From Haemophilus parainfluenzae (GTDB lineage: Bacteria; Pseudomonadota; Gammaproteobacteria; Enterobacterales; Pasteurellaceae): 64,000 nucleotides of DNA. The DNA lies in contig NZ_QEPZ01000001.1 of assembly GCF_003253005.1 (NCBI RefSeq), positions 124,001-188,000 on the forward strand, given 5' to 3'. The number at the start of each line of letters is the position of its first letter. The first letter of the stretch is position 1. The position numbers and the translations under genes were made by a program. This document shows, piece after piece, positions 20,952 to 30,822 of the stretch. The notes under the pieces are model-generated. The model ran no database searches, was not told the DNA's origin, and saw only the letters and a list, made by a program, of their open reading frames with translations.

Positions 20952-22034
20952 TTATCTTAGTTTGAGCGTAACAAGCCCCATCAACACCAACATTAAGGAG
21001 ATAATCCAAAACCGAATAATCACTCGAGGTTCTGGCCAGCCTTTCAATTCAAAGTGGTGATGAATCGGCGCCATTCTAAAAATACGTTGTTTTCTTAATT
21101 TGTAAGAACCCACTTGCAAAATCACAGACAAGGCTTCAACAACAAATACCCCGCCCATAATCACTAATAAGAATTCTTGGCGAACAAGGATGGCAACAAC
21201 ACCAAGAGCACCACCAAGTGCTAGAGAACCTACATCGCCCATAAAGACTTGAGCGGGATAAGTGTTAAACCATAAGAATCCTAAGCCTGCCCCTACGATT
21301 GCAGTACAGAATACCACGACTTCAGAACTGTGTTTGATGTAAGGAATATGTAAGTATTCTGCGAAATTAACGTTACCGGTTGCCCATGCGATTAAAGCAA
21401 ATGCACCTGCAACTAAAGCGGTTGGCATAATTGCAAGACCATCTAAACCGTCGGTTAAGTTTACCGCATTACCTGTACCCACAATTACAAAGTAAGACAA
21501 CACAATATAGAATAGGCCTAATTGTGGCATGATATCTTTGAAGAATGGAATCACTAAACGAGTTGCATCTGTATCATGACCTAACCAATACAACCAAATG
21601 ATCGCCACTAATGCGACGACTGACATCCAGAAATATTTCCAACGCGCAATTAAACCATCAGTATTTTTACGCGTGATTTTACGGAAATCATCCACAAAGC
21701 CAATCGCGCCATAACCAAACAATACAAATAAGCAAATCCAAACATAAGGATTCGTTAAGTTGGCCCATAATAACGTACTGACACCGATGGAGAATAAAAT
21801 CATCACCCCGCCCATAGTTGGCGTACCTTTTTTCGCAAAGTGACTTTCAGGACCATCATTACGCACTTCTTGCCCAAATTTTAAAATTTGAAGGCGTTTG
21901 ATCACTTTAGGACCAATCCATAAAGAAATGAAAAGTGCGGTCAATAATGCCAAAATCGCACGTACGGTAATATAGGAAATGGCATTGAATGCCGTTTCAT
22001 AGCGAACTAAGTATTCAGCAAGCCAAACTAACAT
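20952..22034 (-). CDS. mraY: Phospho-MurNAc-pentapeptide translocase MraY
   Basis: Ten-helix inner-membrane enzyme forming lipid I from UDP-MurNAc-pentapeptide and undecaprenyl phosphate. 360 residues, the E. coli length. Motifs: [18 protein letters not shown] (catalytic Asp pair), [26 protein letters not shown] and the [14 protein letters not shown] loop. Overlaps murF by seven bases, so the two are translationally coupled. An uptake signal is near 21933. Confidence 0.97.
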   Translation of the reverse strand: MLVWLAEYLVRYETAFNAISYITVRAILALLTALFISLWIGPKVIKRLQILKFGQEVRNDGPESHFAKKGTPTMGGVMILFSIGVSTLLWANLTNPYVWICLFVLFGYGAIGFVDDFRKITRKNTDGLIARWKYFWMSVVALVAIIWLYWLGHDTDATRLVIPFFKDIMPQLGLFYIVLSYFVIVGTGNAVNLTDGLDGLAIMPTALVAGAFALIAWATGNVNFAEYLHIPYIKHSSEVVVFCTAIVGAGLGFLWFNTYPAQVFMGDVGSLALGGALGVVAILVRQEFLLVIMGGVFVVEALSVILQVGSYKLRKQRIFRMAPIHHHFELKGWPEPRVIIRFWIISLMLVLMGLVTLKLR

Positions 22035-23398
22035 AAGCTATCCTTTAATGAATAAATCGTCTCTTCCATTTTCATTGAGCGAGAACCTTTCGCTAATACG
22101 ACGACTTTTTGGTTTTCTTGTAATTTCTGTTTAATAATATCTAACGCATAAGCTGTCAATTCAGCTTTATCTGTAAAATGTTTTCCCAAAACAGCTTCAG
22201 AAATGACCGCACTTTCTGTTCCGTAAGAAAGCACTAAATCTAATTTAGCTTGTTTGGCGTGCTCACCCACTTGTTGATGGCATTTTAGGCTATCCTCGCC
22301 TAATTCTTTCATATCGCCCACAAGTAGAATACGGAAAGCATCATAACCTTTTAAAACATCAATCGCAGCTTGTAAAGAATCGACATTCGCATTGTAAGTA
22401 TCATCTAATAAAAGTAGATTTTCATTCACTTGTATCGGGAACAAGCGTCCTTTTACTTGAGAACGATGTTCAAGACCAGCTTTAACATCAGCAAGGCTCG
22501 CCCCCACATTCATAGCAAGTGCGGTCGCTGCCAAAGCATTTTTTACATTATGCTCCCCTAAATAAGGCAAATTAATTTCAATGCGACCTTTTGGTGAAAC
22601 TAACGAAAACGTCGAGCCATTAGGTGAATGTTTTACATTTTCAGCTTTGTAATCGCCACCATTAAAATATTGAATAGCATGGGAACCAATTTCTTTTTGC
22701 CACAATTCAATATAATTATGTTCACTGTTAATAATGGCTACACCATTTGGAGTTAAACCACGATAGATTTCACCTTTCGCACGTGCCACACCTTCAATGG
22801 AACCAAAACCCTCTAAATGTGCAGCTGCCACGTTATTCACTAATGCAGCTTCTGGCTGTGCAAGATGCGTGGTGTAATCAATTTCACCTTGATGATTAGC
22901 ACCTAATTCAATAACGGCAAATTTATGTTGTTCAGTTAAGCGTAATAATGTGAGTGGTACCCCAATATCGTTGTTAAAATTACCATTAGTGAATAAGACT
23001 GCTTCAGGATTACCAGCTGTTTGTTGCAAAATGGATGCTGTCATCTCTTTCACCGTCGTTTTACCTGATGAACCTGTCATCGCCACGGTACGAGGATTAA
23101 TTTTTTCACGTAACCATTTTGCTAATTGACCAAGGGCTAAGCGCGTATCTGCAACAACTAATTGTGGCGTTGCAATTTCAGTGTTGGCTTCTTGCACAAC
23201 TAAGGCTGTCGCACCTTGCTCAACGGCTTTATCTAAGTATTGATGTGCATCAAAATGCTCACCTTTTAATGCAAAGAAAAGCGAGTTAGATACTACTTTG
23301 CGTGTATCAGTATTGATATTCTCAACAACGGCCTGCCCATCGCCAATAAGATTGGCATTTAAAATTTGAGCAAGCTGTTGGGTAGTTACTTTAATCAT
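22028..23398 (-). CDS. murF: UDP-MurNAc-tripeptide--D-Ala-D-Ala ligase MurF
   Basis: Adds D-Ala-D-Ala to complete the pentapeptide precursor. 456 residues: N-terminal domain with [10 protein letters not shown]-loop [23 protein letters not shown], and C-terminal [16 protein letters not shown]. Two uptake signals fall inside the gene (near 22207 and 22518). Nine bases downstream of murE. Confidence 0.97.
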   Translation of the reverse strand: MIKVTTQQLAQILNANLIGDGQAVVENINTDTRKVVSNSLFFALKGEHFDAHQYLDKAVEQGATALVVQEANTEIATPQLVVADTRLALGQLAKWLREKINPRTVAMTGSSGKTTVKEMTASILQQTAGNPEAVLFTNGNFNNDIGVPLTLLRLTEQHKFAVIELGANHQGEIDYTTHLAQPEAALVNNVAAAHLEGFGSIEGVARAKGEIYRGLTPNGVAIINSEHNYIELWQKEIGSHAIQYFNGGDYKAENVKHSPNGSTFSLVSPKGRIEINLPYLGEHNVKNALAATALAMNVGASLADVKAGLEHRSQVKGRLFPIQVNENLLLLDDTYNANVDSLQAAIDVLKGYDAFRILLVGDMKELGEDSLKCHQQVGEHAKQAKLDLVLSYGTESAVISEAVLGKHFTDKAELTAYALDIIKQKLQENQKVVVLAKGSRSMKMEETIYSLKDSLC

Positions 23399-23407
23399 TC
23401 TGTTTTA

Positions 23408-24877
23408 TTATTTTTTTGTTAAATAGGCTTCCGCCACTTCTTGGTCTGAAAAATGAAGTGTTTTATCTCCAATAATCTGATAGTTTTCATGGCCTTTTCC
23501 TGCAATTACGATCACATCATCTTCAATTGCATTCTCAATAGTAAATTTGATGGCTTCTTCACGATCCGGAATTACACCAACATCCTCCATTCTACTAAAA
23601 CCAGTAAGAATATCTGCTTCAATTTTATTTGGATCTTCTGTGCGCGGATTATCTTGAGTTACGATCACTAAATCAGCAAATTGCTCTGCGGCTTTTGCCA
23701 TCAGTGGACGTTTACCCGCATCACGATCACCACCACAACCAAAGATACACCAAAGTTTACCTTTACAATGTTGACGAGCAGAATTCAATGCTTTTTCTAA
23801 TGCATCTGGAGTATGTGCATAGTCAACGATAATGGTTGGTTTTCCTGCTTTTTTAATTAATTCCATTCTTCCATTTACTCCTTTTAGCTGTGAAACAGTA
23901 CGGATAAGATCATCGAAAGAATAACCTAAAGCCAATAAAACAGCCGTGGCTAACAACAGATTACTCACGTTAAAAGCGCCAATTAATGGGCTATGTAATG
24001 TGCCATTCCCCCAACTTGATAAAAACTCAATGACTGCTCCTTCATGAGTAAAACGAATTTCCGTAGCATAAAGCCATTGTTTAGATGTTGCATGGAAATT
24101 GGGGTGACAGCTGACTGCGATACTATTTGGTGATTCATTTAACCATGCGGCCCCAATTGGATCATCAGCATTAAGAATTTGTAACTCAGGTGCCAAATCA
24201 ACGAAAAAGCGTTTTTTAGCTTCGGCATACTTTTCCATTGTTTCATGATAATCCAAATGATCACGACTCAAATTGGTAAAAATAGCGGCTTTAAATTTAA
24301 GTGCTTCAACACGATGTTGAACTAAACCATGTGAAGACACTTCGATAGAAGCAAAATCAGCCCCTTTCTCTACAAAATCAGCGAGGTTTTCTTGAACTTC
24401 AACGGCTGAACCTGTGGTATTTTTTGCTTCCTTAACTTGACCTAATAAACCATTACCAATCGTGCCCATAACCGCTGCTTTATGACCTAACATCGTAGCC
24501 CATTGAGCTAATAATTGAGAAACGGTGGTTTTACCATTTGTTCCAGTCACACCAACTAAAGTCAATTTTTCGGAAGGATTATTATAAAATTGACCTGCCA
24601 ATGCTGAAAGATGAGCTGATAAATGATAGAAGTGAATCACAGGCACATTATTTTGCCATTGGATGCTCAAATGCTCGTTTTCTAAATCTGTTTCTAAAAT
24701 AACAGCACTTGCACCAGAAGAAATGGCTTGAGGCACAAATTGACTCGCATCAAAACGATGTCCCTTTACTGCCACAAATACATCACCTTTGGTCACTTTG
24801 CGGCTATCTAACACCATCGCCTTCACATTTATGTCTGAAAGCACCGGAAGATCAAAAAGTGCGGTCAATTTTTTCAT
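23408..24877 (-). CDS. murE: UDP-MurNAc-L-Ala-D-Glu--meso-DAP ligase MurE
   Basis: Adds the third stem residue. The DNPR motif ([10 protein letters not shown]) in the C-terminal domain marks specificity for meso-diaminopimelate rather than lysine. 489 residues; P-loop [14 protein letters not shown] and [12 protein letters not shown] are intact. Lies 14 bases after ftsI with an uptake signal at its start (near 24857). Confidence 0.97.
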   Translation of the reverse strand: MKKLTALFDLPVLSDINVKAMVLDSRKVTKGDVFVAVKGHRFDASQFVPQAISSGASAVILETDLENEHLSIQWQNNVPVIHFYHLSAHLSALAGQFYNNPSEKLTLVGVTGTNGKTTVSQLLAQWATMLGHKAAVMGTIGNGLLGQVKEAKNTTGSAVEVQENLADFVEKGADFASIEVSSHGLVQHRVEALKFKAAIFTNLSRDHLDYHETMEKYAEAKKRFFVDLAPELQILNADDPIGAAWLNESPNSIAVSCHPNFHATSKQWLYATEIRFTHEGAVIEFLSSWGNGTLHSPLIGAFNVSNLLLATAVLLALGYSFDDLIRTVSQLKGVNGRMELIKKAGKPTIIVDYAHTPDALEKALNSARQHCKGKLWCIFGCGGDRDAGKRPLMAKAAEQFADLVIVTQDNPRTEDPNKIEADILTGFSRMEDVGVIPDREEAIKFTIENAIEDDVIVIAGKGHENYQIIGDKTLHFSDQEVAEAYLTKK

Positions 24878-24891
24878 TATTTTGCCTTTTC

Positions 24892-26712
24892 TTAATTCAT
24901 TTTTTCAAATTTTTGATCGCTTAAGCGAACAGTGCGTCTTGCTGTTTTTTCTGTTGGTTCTGCATCTGGTGCAATACCGTTAGCACGCAAGGTATAGCCC
25001 ATAATGCTCGAGAATACCGGTGCAGATACTGCACCACCATAGTACTGCCCTGCTTTCGGATCGTTAATCAAAATAACTAATGCATAACGTGGATCGCTAA
25101 TTGGTGCAATACCTGCTGTAAATGCTACATATTTATTGACATAGTGACCATTTTCAATTTTACGTGCCGTACCTGTTTTCACGCCTACACGATAGCCTTC
25201 AACCATCGCACGTTTATTTTTGATCGCGACTTTTTCTAACATGCCCACTACATCTTTCGTGATTTTTTCAGAAAAGACTCGTTGACCAATAACTGGCGGA
25301 TCAACTTTAGTGATAGAAAGCGGACGATAAATCCCGAAGCTACCTAAAGTTGCATAAGCGCGTGCAATTTGTAATGGAGTTGAAGTAATACCATAACCAT
25401 AAGCTACTGTTGCACGTTCGATATCGGCCCAACGTTTACGGTTTGCATTTAATACACCGCGTTGTTCACCAATTAAACCTAACTCGGTATCTTTACCTAA
25501 ACCTGCATTTTGGTAAGTTTCCATTAAGGCAGAAGGTGGCATACGTAACGCAAGACGACTCACACCACGGTTACTGGAATTAATTAAAATTTCATCTAAT
25601 GTTTGTTGTGGACGAGGTGCTACGTCAACAATTTCTTTACCACTTACGGTAAATGAACCTGTATTAATCACTTCATCACGTCTCACCGCGCCTCGTTGAA
25701 GTGCGGTCAACACAACGAAAGGTTTTACTGTTGAACCTGGTTCAAATGTATCCGTAATCGCACGGTTACGTTTTAACTCATCTTTTACATTGTTTAGATT
25801 ATTCGGATTGTAAGAAGGCGCAGTTGCCATCGCTAATACTTCACCCGTACGCACATCTACCAATACGGCCGTGCCTGATTCAGCTTTATTCTCTGTTACC
25901 GCTTTTTTGATTTCTCGATACACCATGGATTGTAACTTTTCATCAATACTTAAGGTAACATCTTGTGCATCATATTTTTTCTCATCTGCAATATGTTCAA
26001 CCACATTACCGCGTTTATCTTTACGAACAACACGAGCACCATCTTTCCCGACTAGCATTGAGTTGAAACTTGCCTCAACCCCTTCAATCCCTTTACCATC
26101 AATATTAGTAAAACCGACTAATTGAGCCGCTTCTTCTACACGCGGATAAAATCGACGTGGTTCAGTCTCTAATGAAATGCCTTTAATTTTGAGTTCACGG
26201 ATATAATTTGCCTTGCTTGCTTCTATTTGACGCGCTAAATACAAGAAACCTGATTTTGCATTTTTCTCAATTTTTTTCACCAACTCAGCTGGTGTCATAT
26301 TTAATTCGTTAGCAAGGGCTTTAATACGTTCTTTGTCATCTAATGCATTTTCTTTTAGCATTAAACGCGGTTCAGCCACAATTGCACTCATCGGCACACT
26401 CACCGATAACAATTGGCCATTACGATCTAAAATTGATCCTCGAACAGAAAGGACGTCATCTTTACGTAATGAACGTTTGTCCGCTTCACCAGAAAGGGTT
26501 TCAGAATTAACAGATTGCACATAAGCAGCACGAGCAACTAATGCGCCTAAGCCTAAGAAAATAAAACTTGTCGCGATGAGATAACGACCACGAAGGAAAC
26601 ATTTCTCAAACACCATTTTCGGTTTGTTCGGTTTTACTGACACAGGTTGAGCCAATTTTCTAATTGTTTTCTTTGGCTGTGCTGGTTTCTTAGAGGAATT
26701 AAATCTAACCAT
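24892..26712 (-). CDS. ftsI: Penicillin-binding protein 3 (FtsI), septal transpeptidase
   Basis: Class B PBP that cross-links septal peptidoglycan with FtsW; target of aminopenicillins and cephalosporins. 606 residues: cytoplasmic basic tail, one membrane helix (about 43-62), pedestal domain and transpeptidase domain. Catalytic motifs are Ser327 in GSTVK, S379-S380-N381 and K512-T513-G514. Numbering matches H. influenzae PBP3, so resistance sites can be read directly: S385, L389, A502, R517 and N526 are the susceptible-type residues, while position 377 is Ile. Confidence 0.97.
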   Translation of the reverse strand: MVRFNSSKKPAQPKKTIRKLAQPVSVKPNKPKMVFEKCFLRGRYLIATSFIFLGLGALVARAAYVQSVNSETLSGEADKRSLRKDDVLSVRGSILDRNGQLLSVSVPMSAIVAEPRLMLKENALDDKERIKALANELNMTPAELVKKIEKNAKSGFLYLARQIEASKANYIRELKIKGISLETEPRRFYPRVEEAAQLVGFTNIDGKGIEGVEASFNSMLVGKDGARVVRKDKRGNVVEHIADEKKYDAQDVTLSIDEKLQSMVYREIKKAVTENKAESGTAVLVDVRTGEVLAMATAPSYNPNNLNNVKDELKRNRAITDTFEPGSTVKPFVVLTALQRGAVRRDEVINTGSFTVSGKEIVDVAPRPQQTLDEILINSSNRGVSRLALRMPPSALMETYQNAGLGKDTELGLIGEQRGVLNANRKRWADIERATVAYGYGITSTPLQIARAYATLGSFGIYRPLSITKVDPPVIGQRVFSEKITKDVVGMLEKVAIKNKRAMVEGYRVGVKTGTARKIENGHYVNKYVAFTAGIAPISDPRYALVILINDPKAGQYYGGAVSAPVFSSIMGYTLRANGIAPDAEPTEKTARRTVRLSDQKFEKMN

Positions 26713-26726
26713 TTTATTTAAAATCC

Positions 26727-27047
26727 CTATTCAAAAATAACCACTTCTTGTTCACTTTGAACACGTTGCATTTTTAATGTACTGATTGCAATGGATTCAA
26801 CTCTTGTATTATCACTTTCGGTTGCTTCTTGTAATTGCAAATTGCGATATTCGTTTTCAAGGGCTTGGTGTTGTAATACTAACTGCCCATTTTCAGAAAT
26901 CAAGCCTCGTGTTTGGTGGGTCATCCAAATCGTGCCCATTGCAGAAGCTAAAATTAATAAAAGTAAGACGACAATTAATTTATTAGAAGAAAAAATATCT
27001 TCAACGAGAATATGTTGTAAAGGATAACGTTCGCTATTTTCTAACAT
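26727..27047 (-). CDS. ftsL: Cell division protein FtsL
   Basis: Small bitopic division protein, 106 residues. One membrane helix ([19 protein letters not shown], about 24-42) then a periplasmic coiled coil with a heptad-like [18 protein letters not shown]. Forms the FtsQLB complex. Overlaps rsmH by 14 bases and precedes ftsI by 14. Low sequence conservation is normal; position and topology identify it. Confidence 0.92.
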   Translation of the reverse strand: MLENSERYPLQHILVEDIFSSNKLIVVLLLLILASAMGTIWMTHQTRGLISENGQLVLQHQALENEYRNLQLQEATESDNTRVESIAISTLKMQRVQSEQEVVIFE

Positions 27048-28017
27048 CTTCTTTCACCCTTTCCGCTATACGTAATACCGCGCTTCTTGAACGTGGATTC
27101 GCTGAAATTTCTGCCTCACTTGACTGAATCGCCTTACCAATGATTTTTAATTTTTGATTACGTTGGATTTGATCTTCTCGCAATGGTAAGCCTCTTGGAA
27201 TATCCTCGCCTTTGCTTTGCTTACGCATGAAATGTTTTACCATTCTGTCTTCAAGTGAATGGAAACTGATAATCGATAAACGTCCTTCTGGTGCCAACAT
27301 ATCTAATGCAGAATTTAATACACTTTCTAATTCATCTAATTCCGCATTAATATAAATTCGAATAGCTTGGAAACTACGCGTCGCTGGATGCTTATGTTTA
27401 TCTTTAAACGGTACGGCTTGAGCAATTAATTCAGCAAGCTGAGAAGTACGACTTAAACATTCTGTTCCATTTTTGACCGCACTTTTATTGAATTCTACGA
27501 TGGCCGTAGCAATTCGTTTTGCAAAACGCTCTTCACCAAAGGTTTTTAACACCCAAGTTAAATCATCAACAGATACTTGTTTTAACCATTCTGCCGCTGA
27601 TAACCCCTGTGTTGTATCCATACGCATATCTAACGGGCCATCTTTCATAAAACTGAAACCACGCTCTGCTTCATCAAGCTGTGGAGATGACACCCCTAAA
27701 TCCAGCAAAATGCCGTCAACTTTACCAACTAAATCAAGTTTTTGACAGATGTCTGGAATGTGAGAAAAGCTATTATGTTCAATATGAAAACGAGGGTCTT
27801 GAATTTTTTCAGCTTCAGCAATCGCACGCGGATCACGATCTACCGCAATTAAACGACCATTTTCAGAAAGTTGAGAAAGAATAAGGCGAGAATGGCCGCC
27901 TCGTCCGAAGGTGCCATCAATATAAATTCCATTTTCTTTCAACGCCAAACCATTCACCGCTTCGTGAAGCAAAACCGTGATATGTTCAGGTGCAGAAAAG
28001 GAATTTTGCGTAGTCAT
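27034..28017 (-). CDS. rsmH: 16S rRNA m4C1402 methyltransferase RsmH
   Basis: SAM-dependent N4-methyltransferase for C1402 of 16S rRNA (formerly MraW). 327 residues from [23 protein letters not shown] site [14 protein letters not shown], then [18 protein letters not shown] and [10 protein letters not shown] are diagnostic. The start at 28017 is preferred to an upstream ATG at 28077 because family homology begins there. Confidence 0.95.
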   Translation of the reverse strand: MTTQNSFSAPEHITVLLHEAVNGLALKENGIYIDGTFGRGGHSRLILSQLSENGRLIAVDRDPRAIAEAEKIQDPRFHIEHNSFSHIPDICQKLDLVGKVDGILLDLGVSSPQLDEAERGFSFMKDGPLDMRMDTTQGLSAAEWLKQVSVDDLTWVLKTFGEERFAKRIATAIVEFNKSAVKNGTECLSRTSQLAELIAQAVPFKDKHKHPATRSFQAIRIYINAELDELESVLNSALDMLAPEGRLSIISFHSLEDRMVKHFMRKQSKGEDIPRGLPLREDQIQRNQKLKIIGKAIQSSEAEISANPRSRSAVLRIAERVKEDVRK

Positions 28018-28102
28018 AAGTAAAAAAGTAAACGTTAAATCAAAATCGATAAAGAGAAGATAGAGCGGCGCAAGCACCGCTTATCCTGCTAGTGCTGCTG
28101 TT

Positions 28103-28561
28103 CTATAATGACAGCATTTTTAGTTCTTCAGAAGCACCGAATTCAGCACTTGAGCCAATTTCGATATCTTCATCAATTTGTGCGAACCATTCTGTATCGC
28201 TCCAAATTTCAAATTTGTTCAACTGCCCAACCAACATTAAGCCTTTTTCTAATTTTGCGTGTTGACGTAATGGACCACTTAATAAGATACGACCTTGTGC
28301 ATCCATTTCACATTCTGTGGCATAACCAAGCATAACACGTTGTAAACGACGTTGATTTGGGTCAAAGTTGGAAAGTGAAAGTAGTTTTTGTTCGATTTTT
28401 TCCCATTCATCTAAAGGATAAAGTAATAAACAAGGCTGACGAATATCAACAGTACAAACCATTTGGCCTTGGTTCTTTTCCATGATTTCAGCACGATAAC
28501 GCGTAGGAATCGCTACTCGACCCTTCGCATCTAAATTTACCGCTGCTGCACCACGAAACAT
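28103..28561 (-). CDS. mraZ: Transcriptional regulator MraZ
   Basis: 152-residue SpoVT/AbrB-type DNA-binding protein, first gene of the dcw cluster, forming ring oligomers. Two tandem AbrB-like halves are seen: [23 protein letters not shown] and a second around [20 protein letters not shown] (each cited in part). In E. coli MraZ represses its own operon by binding direct repeats downstream of the promoter; matching repeats lie just upstream here. Confidence 0.96.
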   Translation of the reverse strand: MFRGAAAVNLDAKGRVAIPTRYRAEIMEKNQGQMVCTVDIRQPCLLLYPLDEWEKIEQKLLSLSNFDPNQRRLQRVMLGYATECEMDAQGRILLSGPLRQHAKLEKGLMLVGQLNKFEIWSDTEWFAQIDEDIEIGSSAEFGASEELKMLSL

Positions 28562-28605
28562 TTTTCTACCTTTAAACGTTTATTTTTAGAAAAATTAGCA
28601 GAATT

Positions 28606-28631
28606 CTCCACAAAATTCCACTTTTCACCAC
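28606..28631 (-). promoter_or_regulatory. Three MraZ-box-like direct repeats
   Basis: On the minus strand GTGGTG, GTGGAA and GTGGAG occur at exactly 10-bp spacing (plus-strand 28626-28631, 28616-28621, 28606-28611), immediately after the predicted start point of the mraZ promoter. Tandem TGG-containing repeats at helical spacing are the known MraZ operator form. Confidence 0.7.
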
Positions 28632-28639
28632 TTTATGTA

Positions 28640-28668
28640 AGTTTATCGGTTGTAGCCTTAACTTGCAA
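28640..28668 (-). promoter_or_regulatory. Promoter of the dcw cluster (PmraZ)
   Basis: TTGCAA (28668-28663) and TAAACT (28645-28640) are 17 bp apart on the minus strand, about 80 bases before the mraZ ATG, with the MraZ boxes just downstream. Confidence 0.7.
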
Positions 28669-28713
28669 GCAATTAAAACGTAAAGATTGGTAAATTTTGG
28701 TAACAAAATAAAC

Positions 28714-28748
28714 AAAAAAACCGTTTGAGGTTTTCCTCAAACGGTTTT
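28714..28748 (-). terminator. Terminator after cstA
   Basis: AAAACCGTTTGAGG and CCTCAAACGGTTTT form a 14-bp stem with a TTTT loop; a T7 run follows on the minus strand. It insulates cstA from PmraZ. Confidence 0.85.
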
Positions 28749-28768
28749 CAATTTTTAACTCGATTTAA

Positions 28769-30343
28769 TTAGTTATTTACATACGCTTCTTCGTCACGAT
28801 TACCTAATGGTTTAAGCTGTGTGAAGAATAAAACTAAACAAAGTACTGTTAAGCCTAAGCCGATATAAACAGATAATTGATAGTCTAAACCAAAACCGAT
28901 TTTGTTGTATGCAAGGTAAGTAAAACATACGGTACTGATAAATGCCGCAGGGATTGTACATATCCAGTGGAATTTATTATAGCGATATAAATACGCAGCT
29001 GCAGTCCATAACATAACCATCGCAGTAGTTTGGTTCGCCCAAGTGAAGTAACGCCATAAGATAGAGAAATCCACTTTTGATACGATATAACCAACCACGA
29101 ATAATGGCACAGCAATAATTAAACGCTTAGCTAAGGTTTTTTGTTCTAAATGGAAAAATTCTGCAATAACAAGACGTGCCGCACGGAATGCTGTATCGCC
29201 TGATGTAATTGGAAGAACAACCACACCTAACACGGCAAAAATACCACCAACAAGACCTAAGAAGTGGATAGAAGAGTCATAAACCACTTTAGAAGGAGAA
29301 CCTGCTTTAATCGCTGCTAATAAATCTGGTAAAGAATCATAGAAACTTAAACCAACTGCACACCATACTAACGCAATCACACCTTCACCGATCATCGCAC
29401 CGTAGAAAATGAAACGTCCTTCTTTTTCGTTTTCAGTACAACGCGCCATTAACGGGCTTTGTGTTGCGTGGAAACCAGATAATGCACCACAAGATATTGT
29501 TAAGAACAAGAGTGGCCATAATGGTAAATCTGCACGGGTTTCAAAGTTTTGGAAGAATTTCTCAAAAGACATACCGTCCACAGAACGATAGAAAGAAATT
29601 GGGTCTGCTGAGCTAAGATCTGCACTGACTAAACCATATACCATACCTACAGACATAAAGAGTAATAATGCACCGAAGAATGGGTAGATACGACCGATGA
29701 TTTTATCAACCGGAAGTAATGTCGCAAGAATATAGTAAATGAAAATGATACCAGTCCAAACACTGATAACAGTCGCTTTATCCATACCCCAAACGGTAAT
29801 ACCACCTGCTTCAGCTACTTGATGGATTTCTTCCGCATTGCTAATAGAAATGCTACCTGATGCAGCACCGAACACATCCATTGTAATCGTACCCATTAAT
29901 TGAGCCGGACTTGCAACGAATACCACACCCACTAATAATAAAAGTACAACCGCTAAGATGTTAATAAATGCTTTAACTGGACGACCTAAGTATTTACCTG
30001 CGAGGTTAGGCATAGATGCACCGCCATTACGCACACTTAACATTCCACAGAAATAATCGTGTACCGCACCCGCAAAGATACAACCAATTACAATCCAAAG
30101 CATAGCAACTGGTCCGTATAACGCACCAAGAATCGGACCAAAGATTGGGCCTGTACCAGCAATGTTTAATAATTGAATTAACCAAATCTTAGTTTTAGAC
30201 ATTGGCATATAGTCAACGCCATCATTCATGGCATACGCTGGCGTTTGACGATTTGGATTGATCACAAAAATGCGCTCAATGACACGACTATAAAAGAAAT
30301 AACCTGCAAGCAATAATGCCACGCAGAAGAAAAACCACAACAT
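28769..30343 (-). CDS. cstA: CstA/BtsT-family transporter (carbon starvation protein family)
   Basis: Polytopic inner-membrane carrier of the CstA family, whose E. coli members import pyruvate or peptides. 524 residues with about 14 hydrophobic segments; landmarks are GTGPIFGPILGALYGP, GAVHDYFCGMLSVRNGG and FHATQSPLMARC. This is about 180 residues shorter than E. coli CstA/BtsT at the C-terminus but ends cleanly. Start at MLWFFFCVALLLAG is set by GAGGAG eight bases upstream; an earlier ATG at 30385 lacks this. A CRP site about 120 bases upstream fits carbon-starvation control. Confidence 0.85.
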   Translation of the reverse strand: MLWFFFCVALLLAGYFFYSRVIERIFVINPNRQTPAYAMNDGVDYMPMSKTKIWLIQLLNIAGTGPIFGPILGALYGPVAMLWIVIGCIFAGAVHDYFCGMLSVRNGGASMPNLAGKYLGRPVKAFINILAVVLLLLVGVVFVASPAQLMGTITMDVFGAASGSISISNAEEIHQVAEAGGITVWGMDKATVISVWTGIIFIYYILATLLPVDKIIGRIYPFFGALLLFMSVGMVYGLVSADLSSADPISFYRSVDGMSFEKFFQNFETRADLPLWPLLFLTISCGALSGFHATQSPLMARCTENEKEGRFIFYGAMIGEGVIALVWCAVGLSFYDSLPDLLAAIKAGSPSKVVYDSSIHFLGLVGGIFAVLGVVVLPITSGDTAFRAARLVIAEFFHLEQKTLAKRLIIAVPLFVVGYIVSKVDFSILWRYFTWANQTTAMVMLWTAAAYLYRYNKFHWICTIPAAFISTVCFTYLAYNKIGFGLDYQLSVYIGLGLTVLCLVLFFTQLKPLGNRDEEAYVNN

Positions 30344-30462
30344 AAGAATACTCCTCAGGAATAAAAAATACCGAATTCTAGGCATATACTAGACTTCGTC
30401 GGCGGTATTCTAAGTTAAATTTCTCAAAATCAAAAAGTTTAATTTTTACAATGTTTCAAATT

Positions 30463-30478
30463 TGTGATCTATATCACG
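30463..30478. promoter_or_regulatory. CRP-binding site
   Basis: TGTGATCTATATCACG matches the CRP consensus TGTGA-N6-TCACA with one mismatch. It lies between divergent cstA and the zinc-ribbon gene (83 bases to the latter) and could serve either. Confidence 0.7.
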
Positions 30479-30545
30479 TTTATCATTATGCTTTTTTCAC
30501 TTACAATAAGCTCATAAATTCAAATAAATTAAAAAAGGATCATAA

Positions 30546-30779
30546 ATGGCTCTTACTCGCTGCCCTGAATGTCATAAAAAAATCAGCGAATCTGCCCAAT
30601 TTTGTCCCAATTGTGGTTTTTCTTTTAAAGAAGAAGATCTTGAAATTTACAAACAAAAACTCGAAGAACGACGCCAGCATAATACCGAAATTAATCGAAA
30701 AAGTACTAAACTTCACCTTATTTGGTTCGCTATTTTTACTATCGTTATTTTGCTCGCAAGTTGGCTGACAGGAGAATAA
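30546..30779 (+). CDS. Small zinc-ribbon membrane protein, function unknown
   Basis: 77 residues. N-terminal zinc ribbon CPECxxx...FCPNCGF (two CxxC pairs at about 6-9 and 21-24), a charged helical middle (EDLEIYKQKLEERRQ) and one C-terminal membrane helix (LIWFAIFTIVILLASWL). This is a tail-anchored layout with the zinc ribbon in the cytoplasm. AAAAAGGATCATAA precedes the ATG. It lies next to the accessory island and is divergent from cstA. No function can be assigned. Confidence 0.8.
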   Translation: MALTRCPECHKKISESAQFCPNCGFSFKEEDLEIYKQKLEERRQHNTEINRKSTKLHLIWFAIFTIVILLASWLTGE

Positions 30780-30820
30780 AAAGTGCGATCAAAAAACGAT
30801 AAGAATTTTGACCGCACTTT
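30780..30820. terminator. Bidirectional terminator with facing uptake-like signals
   Basis: AAAGTGCGATCAAAA and TTTTGACCGCACTTT face each other between the zinc-ribbon gene and the convergent ATPase gene. One arm is a perfect uptake signal, the other has one change. Confidence 0.7.
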
Positions 30821-30822
30821 AA

